Shown here: positions 5,691-7,505 of the stretch, one piece after another | How the letters are laid out: each line of letters starts with the position of its first letter | Numbering within the stretch: the stretch's first letter is position 1 | Origin: an uncultured Spirochaetia bacterium | Lineage (GTDB): Bacteria > Spirochaetota > UBA4802 > JAGODF01 | Assembly: GCA_937967705.1 (NCBI GenBank) | Contig: CALCJG010000148.1 | Span: 1-7,505, forward strand | Length of the DNA stretch: 7,505 nt | Direction of reading: 5' to 3' | The notes under the pieces: generated by a model | The model's input: the letters and a program-made list of their open reading frames with translations, nothing else | What the model was told of the DNA's origin: nothing | Databases searched by the model: none | Program-made: the position numbers and the translations under genes

Positions 5691-6729
5691 CCTTGATCAG
5701 GGCCTTAACCAGAGCCTTGATTTCCATCATGGTCCCTACGGATATTCTGAGATATTCGGACTGAACGGGGCCCTGGAAGAATCTCACAAGGATCTTTTCC
5801 TCTTTGAGGCCCTCGTAAAGCGTTTTGGCCTCTATCTCCGGATGTTTCGTAAAAAGAAAATTGGCCTTGGAGGGCAGGGTTTGAAAACCCAGTTCATCGA
5901 GTTTCTCCTCAAGGTATTCCTTGTTGTTTCTCAGCATTTCTATATTGTACTTGAAACCCTTCTTATCCAGCAGGGCAGCCCTGGCTCCGGCTTCCGCCAA
6001 TCGGCTGACATTGTAGGAATCCTTCAGTTTGAAAAATCCCCGGATGATTTCCTTGTCCGCCGCGGCCAGGCCAACCCGAAGCCCGGCCAGCGAATAGGAC
6101 TTGGAAAAGGACCGGGTTACGATGACGTTGTTATAGCTCTTGGCAAGGTCCAGGAGCGTTTCCCCGTAAAAATCCACATAGGCTTCGTCAATCACCAGGA
6201 GACCGGCGAATTTTTTCAGGAACTCGATGACATCACCCCTCTTTATGCCGATCCCCGTCGGGTTGTTGGGATTTGCCATGATGACAAGCTGATACTTCTT
6301 TTTCAGAAACTTCGAAAGGTCAAGATCCAGGTTTTTGTCCAGATCGATCTTGTCGTACCGGATTCCGTTGGCCTCCGCCAGGGTGTAATAGAGAGAATAG
6401 GAGGGATAGGCAAATGCCGCAATGCCTTCCGGTTCCACGAATCCCCGGAAGATGAGGGTGAATATCTCATCGGAGCCATTACCCACAAAAACATTATCTG
6501 CCTGAAAGCCGTTGTCCCTTGCAAAGATATCCCTGACGGTTGCAGTCGTGGGGTTGGGATACCTTCGAAGTGATTCATTACAGGCCTCCTTCAGTGCCTC
6601 CTGGACACTCTTGGAGGGGGGGAAGGGATTTTCGTTCGTATTGAGCTTGATATACTCATCAAGGTTTTCCGGCTGCTCCCCCGGTATGTATTCCGACATT
6701 TCCCTGAGCCGGGTGTTCCAGTATTTCAT
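5677..6729 (-). CDS. hisC: Histidinol-phosphate aminotransferase (PLP-dependent)
   Basis: This 350-residue fold-type I aminotransferase converts imidazole-acetol phosphate and glutamate to histidinol phosphate and 2-oxoglutarate in cytoplasmic histidine synthesis. Visible signatures are Leu-Asn-Thr-Asn-Glu-Asn-Pro (29-35), Gly-Asn-Gly-Ser-Asp-Glu for the PLP phosphate (83-88), Asn-Pro-Asn-Asn-Pro-Thr-Gly (153-159), Asp-Glu-Ala-Tyr-Val-Asp-Phe (181-187), the Schiff-base lysine Lys210 in Ser-Phe-Ser-Lys-Ser-Tyr-Ser-Leu-Ala-Gly, and Leu-Arg-Ile-Ser-Val-Gly (327-332). Length and motif order are complete. HisC-like enzymes can also act on aromatic amino acids, so substrate scope is inferred. The gene starts 27 bases after the pyrD stop with a strong AAAGGAGA site five bases upstream, consistent with one operon; no other his gene is visible here. 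Confidence 0.93.
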   Translation of the reverse strand: MKYWNTRLREMSEYIPGEQPENLDEYIKLNTNENPFPPSKSVQEALKEACNESLRRYPNPTTATVRDIFARDNGFQADNVFVGNGSDEIFTLIFRGFVEPEGIAAFAYPSYSLYYTLAEANGIRYDKIDLDKNLDLDLSKFLKKKYQLVIMANPNNPTGIGIKRGDVIEFLKKFAGLLVIDEAYVDFYGETLLDLAKSYNNVIVTRSFSKSYSLAGLRVGLAAADKEIIRGFFKLKDSYNVSRLAEAGARAALLDKKGFKYNIEMLRNNKEYLEEKLDELGFQTLPSKANFLFTKHPEIEAKTLYEGLKEEKILVRFFQGPVQSEYLRISVGTMMEIKALVKALIKVTGA

Positions 6730-6734
6730 GATTG

Positions 6735-6742
6735 TCTCCTTT
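6735..6742 (-). promoter_or_regulatory. Shine-Dalgarno of hisC
   Basis: AAAGGAGA on the minus strand lies five bases before ATG 6729, a near-consensus site within the short pyrD-hisC gap. It confirms the hisC start and allows independent translation from an operon message. Confidence 0.75.
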
Positions 6743-6756
6743 TCCTTCGAGGATCT

Positions 6757-7505
6757 TTAGTGAGCGGTTCCCACCAGCCTGCTGATATCCTCCATCCGTT
6801 CATCACGTAAGTAGTTGTGCAGATCATCCACACATCGCCCGCAAAAACCCGGGTCGATCATGTTCATTGTACCGATGGATACGGCGGAGGCTCCTGCCAT
6901 CAGAAACTCCAGAACATCTTCCCACGTCGATATCCCCCCCAGTCCTATAATGGGGATCCTGACCCTCTCGTATATTTCATAGACTATCCTCACCGCCAGC
7001 GGTCTGATGGCGGGACCGCTCAGACCAGCAACGCGGTTCTGAAAATGAGGGCGCCGGCTCTTTATATCGATCTTCATTCCAAGGAATGTGTTGACCGCCG
7101 AGACCGCATCAGCCCCCAGATCCTCGGCTATCCTTGCGAATTCTCCCGCATCGGTCACATTGGGGGAGAGCTTTATGATGAGGGGAACCCGGGTTACTTT
7201 GCGAACGGTCTCCACGAGACGGCTGAAAACACCGGGGTCTCTTCCGAAAGCCATCCCCCCCTCCTTGACATTGGGGCAGGATACATTGACCTCCAGAGCG
7301 GCAATACCCTCCGTGTCCGAGAGTACCCTGCAGAGTTCCGCATTCTCCTCGATGGAATGACCGGCTACATTGGGGATGACCGTTGCTCCTTTTGCCCTGA
7401 GGAAAGGCAGCTTTTCCTCAAGAAATCTGTTCAATCCGACATTTTCCAGCCCGATGGAGTTGAGCACGCCAGAGGGGGTTTCCAGTATCCGGTTCCCTCT
7501 GTTGC
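6757..7505 (-). CDS. pyrD: Dihydroorotate dehydrogenase, class 1B catalytic subunit (partial, 5' end off the window)
   Basis: The frame stays open to the right edge, giving 248 visible residues; about 55-60 N-terminal residues appear to be missing. The gene oxidises dihydroorotate to orotate in pyrimidine synthesis with FMN in the cytoplasm. Evidence is Asn-Arg-x-x-Glu-Thr-Pro-x-Gly (visible 4-12) followed by Leu-Asn-Ser-Ile-Gly-Leu (14-19), the class 1 signature Asn-Val-Ser-Cys-Pro-Asn-Val-Lys with catalytic Cys76, Lys-Leu-Ser-Pro-Asn (111-115), Val-Asn-Thr (137-139), and FMN-phosphate loops Gly-Leu-Gly-Gly-Ile (187-191) and Ser-Ile-Gly-Thr (209-212). The catalytic Cys rather than Ser and the overall pattern fit the NAD-linked PyrDB type, which works with a PyrK subunit; pyrK could lie beyond the right edge. 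A GTG at 7467 is internal, not the start, because family sequence continues upstream of it. TAA is at 6757-6759. Confidence 0.93.
   Translation of the reverse strand, partial: NRGNRILETPSGVLNSIGLENVGLNRFLEEKLPFLRAKGATVIPNVAGHSIEENAELCRVLSDTEGIAALEVNVSCPNVKEGGMAFGRDPGVFSRLVETVRKVTRVPLIIKLSPNVTDAGEFARIAEDLGADAVSAVNTFLGMKIDIKSRRPHFQNRVAGLSGPAIRPLAVRIVYEIYERVRIPIIGLGGISTWEDVLEFLMAGASAVSIGTMNMIDPGFCGRCVDDLHNYLRDERMEDISRLVGTAH

Noticed and set aside
5842..6573. 243-codon plus-strand open frame opposite hisC
   Set aside because: hisC has every catalytic and PLP-binding motif in the other strand; this frame is a shadow with no family resemblance.
7465..7467. GTG at 7467 as the pyrD start
   Set aside because: Conserved PyrD sequence (Gly-Asn-Arg-x-x-Glu-Thr-Pro-x-Gly) continues in frame upstream to the window edge, so the gene is simply cut by the window.

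Overview
The window (roughly 50% G+C) holds six recognisable protein genes plus a possible fragment at the left edge. Two of the genes encode probable lipoproteins. One of these has a relaxed lipobox (Leu-Gly-Phe-Cys), and a large cyclic-nucleotide-binding-fold protein sits beside a GHKL-ATPase-like protein. This suggests a diderm bacterium, possibly a spirochaete, but no gene here is diagnostic and the assignment is a low-confidence inference.

Layout. Left third (+ strand): the end of a possible upstream gene (1-35), then an 821-residue protein with an N-terminal cNMP-binding-like domain and about 700 unrecognised residues (56-2521). A hairpin plus T-tract terminator candidate and a candidate promoter follow, then a 267-residue protein with GHKL-type ATPase motifs (2668-3471). 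Middle (- strand): a lipoprotein of the DUF1343/NamZ family, exo-beta-N-acetylmuramidases (3506-4753), convergent with the ATPase-like gene. Its divergent neighbour is a small unrecognised lipoprotein on the + strand (5067-5690, or TTG 5058). Between these two lies a 300-base intergenic region with a good promoter candidate, repeated TCAGGC elements around it, a long-range inverted repeat and a GC-rich leader. Right third (- strand): pyrD (class 1B dihydroorotate dehydrogenase, running off the right edge) followed after 27 bases by hisC (histidinol-phosphate aminotransferase). The hisC 3' end overlaps the 3' end of the small lipoprotein gene by 14 bases, tail to tail.

How they fit together. 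pyrD and hisC look like an ordinary biosynthetic operon (pyrimidine and histidine synthesis). NamZ acts on peptidoglycan fragments in the periplasm; the divergent lipoprotein shares its control region and may share an envelope role, though nothing in its sequence shows this. The cNMP-fold protein and the ATPase-like protein are the least ordinary part: both carry signalling folds, both have changed key ligand positions, and both are mostly unrecognised sequence. They are the best candidates here for an undescribed signalling module, but that remains a hypothesis.
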